Assembly (NCBI GenBank): GCA_003281625.1
Contig: QCBL01000005.1
Coordinates: 1 to 64,000 of the forward strand
Length of the DNA stretch: 64,000 nt
Direction of reading: 5' to 3'
DNA from: Prochlorococcus sp. AG-347-I04
GTDB lineage: Bacteria > Cyanobacteriota > Cyanobacteriia > PCC-6307 > Cyanobiaceae
Part shown: positions 18,596-25,667 of the stretch, one piece after another
Numbering within the stretch: the stretch's first letter is position 1
How the letters are laid out: every line of letters begins with the position of its first letter
The notes under the pieces: generated by a model
Database searches by the model: none
What the model was told of the DNA's origin: nothing
What the model saw: the letters and a program-made list of their open reading frames with translations, nothing else
Program-made: the position numbers and the translations under genes

Positions 18596-18823
18596 ATGTT
18601 GAGAAAAAAAGAAAAACAAACTTTAACAAGACTCTTCCTATTAGGAGTTGGTGCTCCAATTGGGCTTGATCGCTTTTATGAAGGAGATGTAACTGGTGGA
18701 TTCTTAGCAATTTTGGGTTTTCTTGTAGCTTTGATAACAGTAGTAGGTTTGTTGGTTTGGATCTTCCCTTTTATTTCCAAAACTTTTCGTTTGCTAAGAG
18801 AATTTGAAAATGCAGAAGATTAA
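18596..18823 (+). CDS. TM2-domain small membrane protein
   Basis: A 75-aa protein with the TM2 pattern: a polar basic start (MLRKKEKQTLTRL), a first helix, the hallmark GLDRFYEGDVTGGFLAI turn, a second helix (GFLVALITVVGLLVWIF) and a short acidic tail. TM2 proteins are small two-span membrane proteins of unclear role. It lies between two copies of the tRNA-Ser end and is therefore probable cargo of the integrated element. The ATG is preceded by no strong ribosome site. Confidence 0.8.
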   Translation: MLRKKEKQTLTRLFLLGVGAPIGLDRFYEGDVTGGFLAILGFLVALITVVGLLVWIFPFISKTFRLLREFENAED

Positions 18824-18852
18824 ATGAAACTCTTACTACTTGTAATTAATTA

Positions 18853-19278
18853 ATGAATAAAACAAACACTTGGTTAATTACAGTATTTGCTGTAGTTCTT
18901 ATTTGTATTTCCCTTATTGCATATCTAAATTCACAAAAGCAACCATCCTTGCTTCGTCCAAAACCTAGCGGTGAGAATTTGGACTATAAAGCATTCTTAC
19001 TCCGTCCAAAACCTAGTATTGAGGATTTGGAATATAAAGCATTAGATAAGTTAAGGGGAAATGCTGAATTTGCTGCTAATAGAGATTATGCGGACTATGA
19101 AAAATTTGGAAGTATAATTTTTTGCAATACTTCATTCAATAGTCGAATTGAATCAGCAAACTATTCGAAACAAATGGAATTATATATTTCTGGGAAAGAA
19201 GCAGATTTATCAGGATGGGATACTGCTATAAAAAATTATGAAAACGAAAGATCAAAATGTAGAGACTTTAATCCTTAA
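18853..19278 (+). CDS. Membrane-anchored or secreted protein with internal 16-residue repeat
   Basis: A 141-aa protein. It has an N-terminal hydrophobic segment (about residues 6-26) acting as signal or anchor, then two tandem 16-residue units beginning LRPKPSGENLDYKA and LRPKPSIEDLEYKA; the DNA repeats with a 48-nt period from 18952. A helical polar region with two cysteines follows (FCNTSFN; SKCRDFNP). I do not recognise a family. It sits 29 nt after the TM2 gene and inside the att-like repeats, so the two are probably co-transcribed cargo. Confidence 0.7.
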   Translation: MNKTNTWLITVFAVVLICISLIAYLNSQKQPSLLRPKPSGENLDYKAFLLRPKPSIEDLEYKALDKLRGNAEFAANRDYADYEKFGSIIFCNTSFNSRIESANYSKQMELYISGKEADLSGWDTAIKNYENERSKCRDFNP

Positions 19279-19395
19279 ATGAAATGCTCACTACAACTCA
19301 TAAATAAGGACAAAAATTTAGTGGGGGATTTAGTTGATCTAATTCAAAAAATATCGCCATAGGCAGTCATAGAATATCATTAGGGCTGAATGAAA

Positions 19396-19411
19396 ATCAC
19401 ACCCCCTCCGT
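19396..19411 (+). repeat. Imperfect copy of the tRNA-Ser 3' end (att-like)
   Basis: ATCACACCCCCTCCGT matches the tRNA-Ser end with one mismatch in 16. It marks the right end of the inferred inserted segment. Confidence 0.75.
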
Positions 19412-19495
19412 TTTTATAAAAACCAACTTAAGTTAAAAAGAATAAAATAAACGCCTTTTTTGGTATGTTTTTGTTAGGATAATTTTATTTGATTT

Positions 19496-19696
19496 ATGGG
19501 TAAAGGATTCGCCACAGATAATTTGATTTCCAAAAAATCGAAGAAAAAAAATATTTCAAATGAACCTCAAGGAAGATTAATATCTTGGTCACCTTGGCCA
19601 CCAGCTAATTTTCAGACAAGATATCCTGCTTTCCCTTTTGTTCTTACAATATTGATTATAGTAATCGGGCAATGGTATCTATCTCTACTGAGATAA
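19496..19696 (+). CDS. Small C-terminally anchored membrane protein, unknown
   Basis: A 66-aa protein. The first half is polar and basic (ISKKSKKKNIS), a Trp/Pro-rich bridge follows (ISWSPWPPANFQTRYPAF), then one C-terminal helix (FPFVLTILIIVIGQWYLSLL). It is just outside the right att-like repeat. The family is not recognised; the ATG follows an AT-rich spacer. Confidence 0.65.
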   Translation: MGKGFATDNLISKKSKKKNISNEPQGRLISWSPWPPANFQTRYPAFPFVLTILIIVIGQWYLSLLR

Positions 19697-19751
19697 ATTG
19701 AACATGGTTTTTGTTTTTAAATTCCAGATGAATCGGGTTTGAGAATTTATT

Positions 19752-20336
19752 TTGTTTTTTTCAATTTTATTATTTGCCCACTTTCAGGCAGCAATCATCC
19801 CAATATTATTAGGAATTAGATCTATCAGAAAATTCAAACATATTTGCAAGAACGAACTGATACCCTACGGTTTTATTTTTTTAGGATTGGCATCGATTTC
19901 TGAAATGATAGACCATACCCAAACATCTTGGATTTATGTAGATCATTCCTCTTTATTTAATTGGTTATTTTATTCTTTCCTATCTTTAGGTCTAACATGT
20001 TTATCGATATCAGTTACAAAAAATAAATTTATTCGAAAAACTAATTTTTGTATTTCTTTATGTTCAATAATCTCATATTTTTTATTTGGTAAATCTATTG
20101 CTCTTCTTTTTCAAGTAATAATAAGTATCCTTCTAATTATTAATTGGCAAAGAGTTTTTAAAGATTGGCTTTTTATCCTTTACCCAATATTTGGTATTTT
20201 TTTTACGACTTTCTTTGGAACAAAGCTCTCAATTAGTGGTGATCAATTTTGGCATGTTTTAATAGGGCCATCTGGAACAATTAGCGTTCTAACCTTTTAT
20301 TTAGTATTAAAGAGATCGGGCAAAAAATTTACTTAA
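19752..20336 (+). CDS. Multi-span membrane protein, unknown
   Basis: A 194-aa protein with about seven hydrophobic segments, starting at a TTG (an upstream in-frame stop at 19740 leaves few other options). A polar EMIDHTQTSWIYVDHSS stretch lies after the second span. His and Asp residues in that loop and DQFWHVLIGPSG near the end could be functional. It loosely resembles small integral membrane families with no known role. The next gene begins 7 nt after its stop, so they are probably one transcript. Confidence 0.65.
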   Translation: MFFSILLFAHFQAAIIPILLGIRSIRKFKHICKNELIPYGFIFLGLASISEMIDHTQTSWIYVDHSSLFNWLFYSFLSLGLTCLSISVTKNKFIRKTNFCISLCSIISYFLFGKSIALLFQVIISILLIINWQRVFKDWLFILYPIFGIFFTTFFGTKLSISGDQFWHVLIGPSGTISVLTFYLVLKRSGKKFT

Positions 20337-20343
20337 GATTCTT

Positions 20344-20673
20344 ATGAAAATATTTATATTTACAAGCTTTATAGTGTGCTTAGTCACAATAATCTCTCCA
20401 GTAAGAATCCTTGCTGATACGGTACTTGATGTGTACATGAATGATTTTTATTCTAAATCGAATGAAGCTAGTCAGATTCTTAAAGAAATCGAAAATAGTC
20501 TAAAAGAGGGATCAAGAAAAAAAGTATGCGCCAGGCAAAGAGAAGCAGCAAGATTAGGCCTATTAGCTAATAAATCATTAATTAAAGCCTTTGAAATAGA
20601 GGGAGCCAATCCACCAATGCAAGCAATAAAGGCAAGTCAACAAAGATGGGAATCTATTCTGAATGAGTGCTGA
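20344..20673 (+). CDS. Secreted small helical protein, unknown
   Basis: A 109-aa protein with a clear signal peptide (MKIFIFTSFIVCLVTIISPV, cleavage likely after ILA). The mature part is helical and polar with two cysteines (KKVCARQREAARLG; ILNEC at the end). The pattern resembles several short periplasmic proteins of marine picocyanobacteria, but I cannot name the family. It is placed directly after the membrane protein at 19752. Confidence 0.65.
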   Translation: MKIFIFTSFIVCLVTIISPVRILADTVLDVYMNDFYSKSNEASQILKEIENSLKEGSRKKVCARQREAARLGLLANKSLIKAFEIEGANPPMQAIKASQQRWESILNEC

Positions 20674-20700
20674 AGAAAGTCTGGAAAACTATAAATCTTT

Positions 20701-21135
20701 TTAAATTTGCATCCTTACAGATTTGCTAATCAAGGGAATTTCAGGTTCAACTCCATAAATACATTGAGAAATCGAATAAATAAAAATACATAGTGTAAAT
20801 ATAAAAATTATTGAGCCTAATTCAACTATGGGAAATATTCTCAAGAGATATGAAATTATTATTAAAGCAATATCAATTAATAAAGCTTGGCATGCGTTAT
20901 ATCTAACGAAATAGGGAATATTTGGATTTCTTACTAATCCAGCAAACAAAATTATAAATAATAAAAAACTACCAAAAGGCAAGGATTTTTCAATTATTGC
21001 TATCGGAAAAGTTAGTAATAATAGTATTTTTAAAAATGAATATTTATAAAACAAATAATATCCAAAAGGTATTGATGCCCTCAATGGCAAAGTATACAAA
21101 AATACTGATGAGAGTCTTTGGAATATCTGATTCAA
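20701..21135 (-). CDS. Tic20/Ycf60 family membrane protein
   Basis: A 144-aa protein with four membrane spans. The signature NPNIPYFVRYNACQALLIDI (about residues 72-91) and the late VEPEIPLISKSVRMQ are typical of the Tic20/Ycf60 family. In plastids Tic20 is part of the inner-envelope protein import channel; the role of the cyanobacterial ancestor is not settled. The gene converges with the 109-aa secreted protein gene. Confidence 0.85.
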   Translation of the reverse strand: MNQIFQRLSSVFLYTLPLRASIPFGYYLFYKYSFLKILLLLTFPIAIIEKSLPFGSFLLFIILFAGLVRNPNIPYFVRYNACQALLIDIALIIISYLLRIFPIVELGSIIFIFTLCIFIYSISQCIYGVEPEIPLISKSVRMQI

Positions 21136-21268
21136 TATATTATTGAAATTTCATATTTATATTTTAACCTAATTTTTTGAACTTAATAAAAAGATTTTTT
21201 CTCGAAAAAATCAACTTTGGCAGATGGTTATTTAATATTAGATAATTGATACAGGTTCATAATTCAAA

Positions 21269-21658
21269 ATGCGTATCCTACATACAATGTTGAGGGTTGG
21301 AGATTTAGATAAATCCATTGATTTCTACGTCAATAGATTAGGAATGAATTTATTGCGAAAAAAGGATTACCCTCATGGAAAATTCACTTTGGCATTTGTT
21401 GGTTATGGCTCAGAAAAAGAAAACTCAGTAATTGAATTAACTTATAACTGGGACAAAAAGTCTGAAGACTATGAGATTGGAGATAAATATGGTCATATAG
21501 CTATTGGAGTAAAAGATATTCGTCTAATTTGCAAAGGATTAGAAAAAAATGGTTGTAAAATAACAACCAAACCTAAAAAAATGAAAAACAGTACTACTGT
21601 CTTGGCTTTTGTGGAGGATCCTGATGGTTATAAAATTGAACTTATTGAAAGAGATTAA
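21269..21658 (+). CDS. gloA: Lactoylglutathione lyase (glyoxalase I)
   Basis: Detoxifies methylglyoxal by isomerising its glutathione hemithioacetal to S-lactoylglutathione. It is a single-domain 129-aa form. All four metal ligands can be placed: His5, Glu56, His76 and Glu124, at spacings close to those of the E. coli enzyme. FVEDPDGYKIELIER is the conserved C-terminal strand. It is a monocistronic gene in an otherwise small-ORF region. Confidence 0.94.
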   Translation: MRILHTMLRVGDLDKSIDFYVNRLGMNLLRKKDYPHGKFTLAFVGYGSEKENSVIELTYNWDKKSEDYEIGDKYGHIAIGVKDIRLICKGLEKNGCKITTKPKKMKNSTTVLAFVEDPDGYKIELIERD

Positions 21659-21927
21659 AAGCTCAGAAGTCTTTAATTAAATAAACAAATAACTAAAATT
21701 TAAAAAGATTGAATTATCAAATATAAATATATCGTTTTCAATTAGGAAAAAAACTCAAAGTTCACATTAGATGGATTCTGCAGTTTCAATTATTGTAAAA
21801 GATTATTTCTAAGACGAGGAATTATTAAAAATAAAATTAAAACTTTAAACATTCTATAATAAATCTATATAGAATCAGTAGACAATCCATATAGATTTAT
21901 ATATCATAGAATTATCTTATAAAGCTT
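21659..21927. other. AT-rich spacer with a dyad upstream of the RHH-like gene
   Basis: No gene seen. Its right end holds the inverted repeat described separately (21859-21900). Confidence 0.5.
21859..21900. promoter_or_regulatory. 12-bp inverted repeat, candidate operator
   Basis: ATAAATCTATAT (21859-21870) and its exact reverse complement (21889-21900) are separated by 18 nt. The left arm overlaps a 10-bp perfect palindrome TCTATATAGA (21864-21873). The dyad ends 27 nt before the start of a gene with a ribbon-helix-helix-like segment, a position typical of autoregulation. Confidence 0.45.
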
Positions 21928-22425
21928 ATGCTTAGTAATTGGTCAAAAATAAGAGATGAATGGCTTGATAGAACCGCAGTTGCGAAAGATGATGCTAAAT
22001 GGGCATTAGAAGCTTTAATTAATTCTGAAGAAGAGTTGTTTGAAATAGAACAAAAAATAAAGAATAAAGAGGACGCTATAAGCCAAGTAAAATTTTTGAA
22101 GAAAAAGGTTAAAGAAACTATTTCCTCTAAAGAAATTAGTCTCGATGATATTGCATTAAATACTTCAAATTCAAACAAGGTACAGATCTCAGTACCATCA
22201 AATCTTACTTATCTTTTGAAAGTTTGGGCTGCAGCAGAAGGAAGAGATCTATCAAGTGTTGCTTTTCAATGTTTAGAAACTGGTATAAGGGAAATGAAAA
22301 GCAAAGGTTCAATACCTTCAATAGCAGTAAATAGATATGACTCGGCCTGTCAAAAGAGGATTGCACTAGCAGAAGTAAACAATCTATTGGAGAAATACGA
22401 ATTAGCTCAGGATGAAATCAAATAA
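21928..22425 (+). CDS. Coiled-coil plus ribbon-helix-helix-like protein
   Basis: A 165-aa protein. The N-terminal half is a charged helix or coiled coil (WALEALINSEEELFEIEQK to about residue 65). Residues about 85-130 read like a ribbon-helix-helix unit: a short strand KVQISVPSNL followed by two helices (TYLLKVWAAAEGRD; LSSVAFQCLETGIREM). Such CopG/Arc-type folds bind DNA as dimers. It is followed 2 nt later by a GIY-YIG-like gene. The fold assignment is from pattern only. Confidence 0.65.
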   Translation: MLSNWSKIRDEWLDRTAVAKDDAKWALEALINSEEELFEIEQKIKNKEDAISQVKFLKKKVKETISSKEISLDDIALNTSNSNKVQISVPSNLTYLLKVWAAAEGRDLSSVAFQCLETGIREMKSKGSIPSIAVNRYDSACQKRIALAEVNNLLEKYELAQDEIK

Positions 22426-22427
22426 TT

Positions 22428-22820
22428 ATGGATAACAGAAAAATCATTAAAGGATACAAAACATTAATATCATCAAGATTTAGTGTAGATACTTTTGTAG
22501 ACAAATCTAAAGATGGAATAATTTATACTCTATATTCTGATGCATTTAATTCACTTAAAGTTGGTTTTGCTGAAAATGATGAGGTACTAGAAAAAAAACT
22601 ATCAAGTGAAGCATCGATATTATTGGATATGAAAAAAGGCAAAAAGAAAGATCTATTTTTATTAATAACGACTCTAAATGAACTTGGCATTAAATATTCA
22701 GACAATTTTTATTTCAAATACTCAGGTTCTTTAATGAAACATTTATCTACTTTAGGTTGGCCTGTTGGAAGATCACTTTATAAACAAAGAAAGATTAAAA
22801 AAGAACTCATATGTGCATAA
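22428..22820 (+). CDS. Divergent GIY-YIG/T5orf172-like protein
   Basis: A 130-aa protein in apparent operon with the RHH-like gene (2-nt gap). GIIYTLYSDAFNSLKVGFAEND has the shape of a GIY-YIG/T5orf172 core (IY-x-L ... KVG). It is followed by a helical region and a DNFYFKYSG segment that may match the final part of that domain. The catalytic Arg and Glu of true GIY-YIG nucleases are not clear, so it may bind nucleic acid without cutting. Unrecognised beyond this. Confidence 0.55.
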   Translation: MDNRKIIKGYKTLISSRFSVDTFVDKSKDGIIYTLYSDAFNSLKVGFAENDEVLEKKLSSEASILLDMKKGKKKDLFLLITTLNELGIKYSDNFYFKYSGSLMKHLSTLGWPVGRSLYKQRKIKKELICA

Positions 22821-22822
22821 AT

Positions 22823-23296
22823 TTAAATGTAATCGCACTCTAAAGTTTCTCTGGTTTCTCTATTTGTAATTGGATTAGTTCCAGTAGCACTTTCACAAAA
22901 TTTCCTAATAATATCTTTTGGCAAAAAAACATTCGTAAAGTCTGCGCCTTGTATTTTTACATTTTCAAACTGGGTACTATAAGCAAAAGAATCCTCCAAG
23001 TTAGTATTTGATAAATCTGTTCCATCTAAAACAGCCGAGTCTAAAGTTACTTCTCTTAAGTTGGAATTACTTAAATTAGTATCTTTCAATTTTGCTCCAT
23101 AAAGAGTCGCATTTTGGAGCTCACAACCTGACAAATTTGCATCTTGTAAATCAGTCAAATAGAAAGTTGCTCCTTTTAAATCAGATCCAGAAAAATCAGC
23201 CCCTACCAAAGATTGTTTACCATAATCCAACGCAGCGAAGCTTCTAGAGGGGAGGGTTAAAACAACTATTAAAAAAGTTAAAATTATAAATCTCAT
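22823..23296 (-). CDS. Secreted pentapeptide-repeat protein
   Basis: A 157-aa protein with a signal peptide (about residues 1-21, FIILTFLIVVLTLPSRSFA). About nine to ten A(D/N)LxX pentapeptides follow (GADFSGSDLKGATFYLTDL, DANLSGCELQNATL, and so on) that would build a short right-handed quadrilateral helix. The C-terminus holds two cysteines (KFCESATG; ETLECDYI). It is probably lumenal or periplasmic, as many cyanobacterial pentapeptide proteins are. It is divergent from the GMC oxidoreductase gene across a mirrored repeat. Confidence 0.88.
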   Translation of the reverse strand: MRFIILTFLIVVLTLPSRSFAALDYGKQSLVGADFSGSDLKGATFYLTDLQDANLSGCELQNATLYGAKLKDTNLSNSNLREVTLDSAVLDGTDLSNTNLEDSFAYSTQFENVKIQGADFTNVFLPKDIIRKFCESATGTNPITNRETRETLECDYI

Positions 23297-23308
23297 TTGT
23301 TTGAGTAG

Positions 23309-23384
23309 TATTTCAATAAATTCTAACTTCTTAAGCTGAAATCTAAAAATTAATTATTTACTGAATGCTATATTTATTGAAATA
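23309..23384. promoter_or_regulatory. 13-bp mirrored repeat between two divergent genes
   Basis: TATTTCAATAAAT (23309-23321) and its exact reverse complement (23372-23384) are separated by 50 nt. Each arm sits close to one of the divergent start codons (12 nt from 23296; 19 nt from 23404), so both genes have the same 13-mer in their upstream leader. Confidence 0.45.
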
Positions 23385-23403
23385 GCAAATCACGAAATAG
23401 GTT

Positions 23404-25044
23404 TTGGATATAAGTCCCTATGATGCAATTGTTGTTGGTTCTGGAGCTACAGGAGGAATAGCAGCACTTACATTGGCAGAACAAGGGATCAAAGTTTTAG
23501 TAATAGAAGCAGGCCCTAAAGTTAAAAGGGATGAAGCTAGTAATCATGAGCCAAAAAGTACATTAAAAAGATTATCAGGAGTTTTAACAAAAAAACATGC
23601 CAATCAGTGTCAACATCCTGGTTATTGGAAAAATAATCCTGACTTATATTCAAATGAATTGAAGCATCCTTATGACTTCCCAAAAAAAAAGCCATTTCTT
23701 TGGACACAAGGTAAACAATTTGGGGGGAGATCATTAACTTGGGGAGGCATAACATTAAGATTTTCCTCAGAAGACTTTCATCCGGCTAAAAAAGACGGAT
23801 TCGGGCCAAACTGGCCTATCTCATACGAAGAAATTTCCCCGCACTACGATTTTATTGAAAATTTCTGCGGAATTTATGGACGAAAAGATGATATTAACGA
23901 GGTCCCAAACGGTAAATATATTGGTGAAATTCCTCTTACAGAAAACGAAAATGTTTTTGGCAGCAAAGTTAAATCAAAATTAAACTATCCATTTATCCAA
24001 TCAAGAGGATTTGACCGTAATTCTTCTGTAAAAGAAAAAAATTGGCCCAATTCCTCTAGCGTAGGAAGCTCTTTAAAAAAAGCATTAGATACTGGAAATG
24101 TACAAATAATCTCTAATTACCTAGTGGAGTCTTTTGAGATCAACAAGATAACAGAGCTTGCCTCAAAACTAACGATTGTAAACCTAGAAAATGGACACAA
24201 AGAAGTATTGGAATGTGATTTAATTCTTCTTTGCGCATCAACAATTTCAACACTGAGAATACTACTGAACTCAGAATACAAATCAAATTCCTCAGGGTTT
24301 AAAGATAATTCTGGGAAATTAGGTAAATACCTAATGGATCACATATCTATCTGTAGATTTTTTTCAGTCCCAAAAGAAAAAAACTCAGATAAATCACTAG
24401 ATAATCCTCCCGATCTTTCTGGAGCAGGCAGCTTCTTTATTCCTTTTGGTTCAAATTTACCAGAAATTGACGACATAAATTTTAATAGAGGTTATGGAAT
24501 CTGGGGGGCAATTGATAGATTAGGGATACCTAAATTTTTACAAAAAGACGCAAACAAATCCATTGGTTTTCTTATCGCCCATGGTGAAGTCCTTCCTAGA
24601 GAGAAAAACTCAGTTTCTCTCTCAAGAAAAACAGATGAATGGGGTATCCCAATTCCCTACATTGAATTCGACTGGAGCGAGAATGAGTTAAATATGGCAA
24701 AACATATGGAAAAAACAATACAAAAATCAGTCAAAGCTGCAAATGGGAAAATAAAAAATATTGAGGAACTAATCAATATTCCATTAGGAAGTTTATTTAC
24801 AAAAAATTTGATAGCACTTTCAGATAGTCCTCCTCCTCCTGGATACTATATTCATGAGGTAGGGGGAGCACCAATGGGGTTAAATGAAGAAAATAGCGTA
24901 GTTGATAAATTTAACAGATTGTGGACATGTAAGAATGTACTGGTACTGGATGGAGCATGTTGGCCCACATCATCTTGGCAAAGCCCCACACTTACAATGA
25001 TGGCCTTGAGTAGAAGAGCCTGTTTAAATATTAAAAAGACTTAG
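23404..25044 (+). CDS. GMC-family FAD oxidoreductase
   Basis: Flavoprotein of the glucose-methanol-choline group, 546 aa. The N-terminal dinucleotide fold is AIVVGSGATGGIAALTLAEQGIKVLVIEAGP (about residues 9-39). GKQFGGRSLTWGGITLR is the expected FAD-contact region, and the C-terminal HEVGGAPMG...LWTCKNVLVLDGACWPTSSWQSPTLT block carries the active-site region. The substrate is unknown; sugar or alcohol oxidation is typical. The start is TTG at 23404. Its 3' end overlaps the convergent DUF2811 gene by 14 nt. Confidence 0.9.
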   Translation: MDISPYDAIVVGSGATGGIAALTLAEQGIKVLVIEAGPKVKRDEASNHEPKSTLKRLSGVLTKKHANQCQHPGYWKNNPDLYSNELKHPYDFPKKKPFLWTQGKQFGGRSLTWGGITLRFSSEDFHPAKKDGFGPNWPISYEEISPHYDFIENFCGIYGRKDDINEVPNGKYIGEIPLTENENVFGSKVKSKLNYPFIQSRGFDRNSSVKEKNWPNSSSVGSSLKKALDTGNVQIISNYLVESFEINKITELASKLTIVNLENGHKEVLECDLILLCASTISTLRILLNSEYKSNSSGFKDNSGKLGKYLMDHISICRFFSVPKEKNSDKSLDNPPDLSGAGSFFIPFGSNLPEIDDINFNRGYGIWGAIDRLGIPKFLQKDANKSIGFLIAHGEVLPREKNSVSLSRKTDEWGIPIPYIEFDWSENELNMAKHMEKTIQKSVKAANGKIKNIEELINIPLGSLFTKNLIALSDSPPPPGYYIHEVGGAPMGLNEENSVVDKFNRLWTCKNVLVLDGACWPTSSWQSPTLTMMALSRRACLNIKKT

Positions 25045-25288
25045 AGGGTGTAAATAATTGATTTAAATAAATTTCTGAGACAGAATTATCTGTACAACCG
25101 TTTTGAATGAGAAAAGTAGCTAATGCTGAATTTATAAGCTTATATTGATCCCAAGTCGGGTTACTTAATACGAAATCTTTCATGGTGTTATATAGAGTTT
25201 CTGAAAGCTCTGTTTCCAATGAGACTTTATTTGAAGAGCACTCTACGAGTTTCTTATCAGTTAGATTTGTTTGATTGATTTGATCCAT
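25031..25288 (-). CDS. DUF2811 family small protein
   Basis: Family with pattern SLETELSETLYNTMKDFVLSNPTWDQ followed by ALATFLIQNG and YLNQLF, all seen here. Function unknown; the family is restricted to cyanobacteria. I choose the ATG at 25288 (85 aa, beginning MDQINQTNL). The frame opens further to 25339, but the added residues (MIFLEKNTIIVDVENKF) are not part of the usual family. The 3' end overlaps the GMC oxidoreductase gene tail to tail. Confidence 0.78.
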   Translation of the reverse strand: MDQINQTNLTDKKLVECSSNKVSLETELSETLYNTMKDFVLSNPTWDQYKLINSALATFLIQNGCTDNSVSEIYLNQLFTPSKSF

Positions 25289-25339
25289 AAATTTATTTTC
25301 TACATCAACAATAATGGTATTTTTCTCTAAAAATATCAA

Positions 25340-25667
25340 GAAATATCTTCTGGTAAACTTTTCAAATTATCAAATAAGACTCATGTTATAAGTCGATTTT
25401 TAAAAAACTTCTTCTTCAAATAAGGAAATTGAATAGAACTTAAAAAAAAGTCAACAATAATGTGGAAGTCCTGTTTTTTTTGAAAAATACTGCCATTTCT
25501 AATCCAGTGTGGATTTGGACGTGGAAAACAACCTGCAAATTGTGGAAAATCTTGCTCAAAATACTTTCACGATTTCATATAAAGAATACTTATATATACT
25601 GAGTCTATTAAGACTAACTCGAGAAAGAGACAGGTGATTCATTGATTTCAACGGATTTTCTTAAGAT
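25340..25667. other. Intergenic stretch with a possible 40-aa frame
   Basis: No secure gene. A TTG-started plus-strand frame of 40 codons (25480-25602) encodes a Trp- and Cys-containing peptide (VWIWTWKTTCKLW). It follows a run of eight T and is weak evidence only. A short hairpin AGTCT-ATTA-AGACT lies at about 25602-25615. Confidence 0.3.

Larger units (their letters stand above)
18081..19411. mobile_element. Stacked tRNA-Ser integration scar (remnant of tRNA-targeting elements)
   Basis: Three copies of the tRNA-Ser 3' end lie in the same orientation: within the tRNA (18081-18097), an exact 17-bp copy at 18330-18346, and a 16-bp copy with one mismatch at 19396-19411. The first interval (about 249 bp) has no gene. 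The second (about 1.07 kb) carries two small genes. AT-rich segments from 18143 and from 18391 are diverged copies of each other (AAAATTATTTTAA, then ACTTAGCCTT.TCATA), offset by the same distance as the att-like repeats. No integrase gene is seen, so any element is decayed or non-autonomous. Confidence 0.65.
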
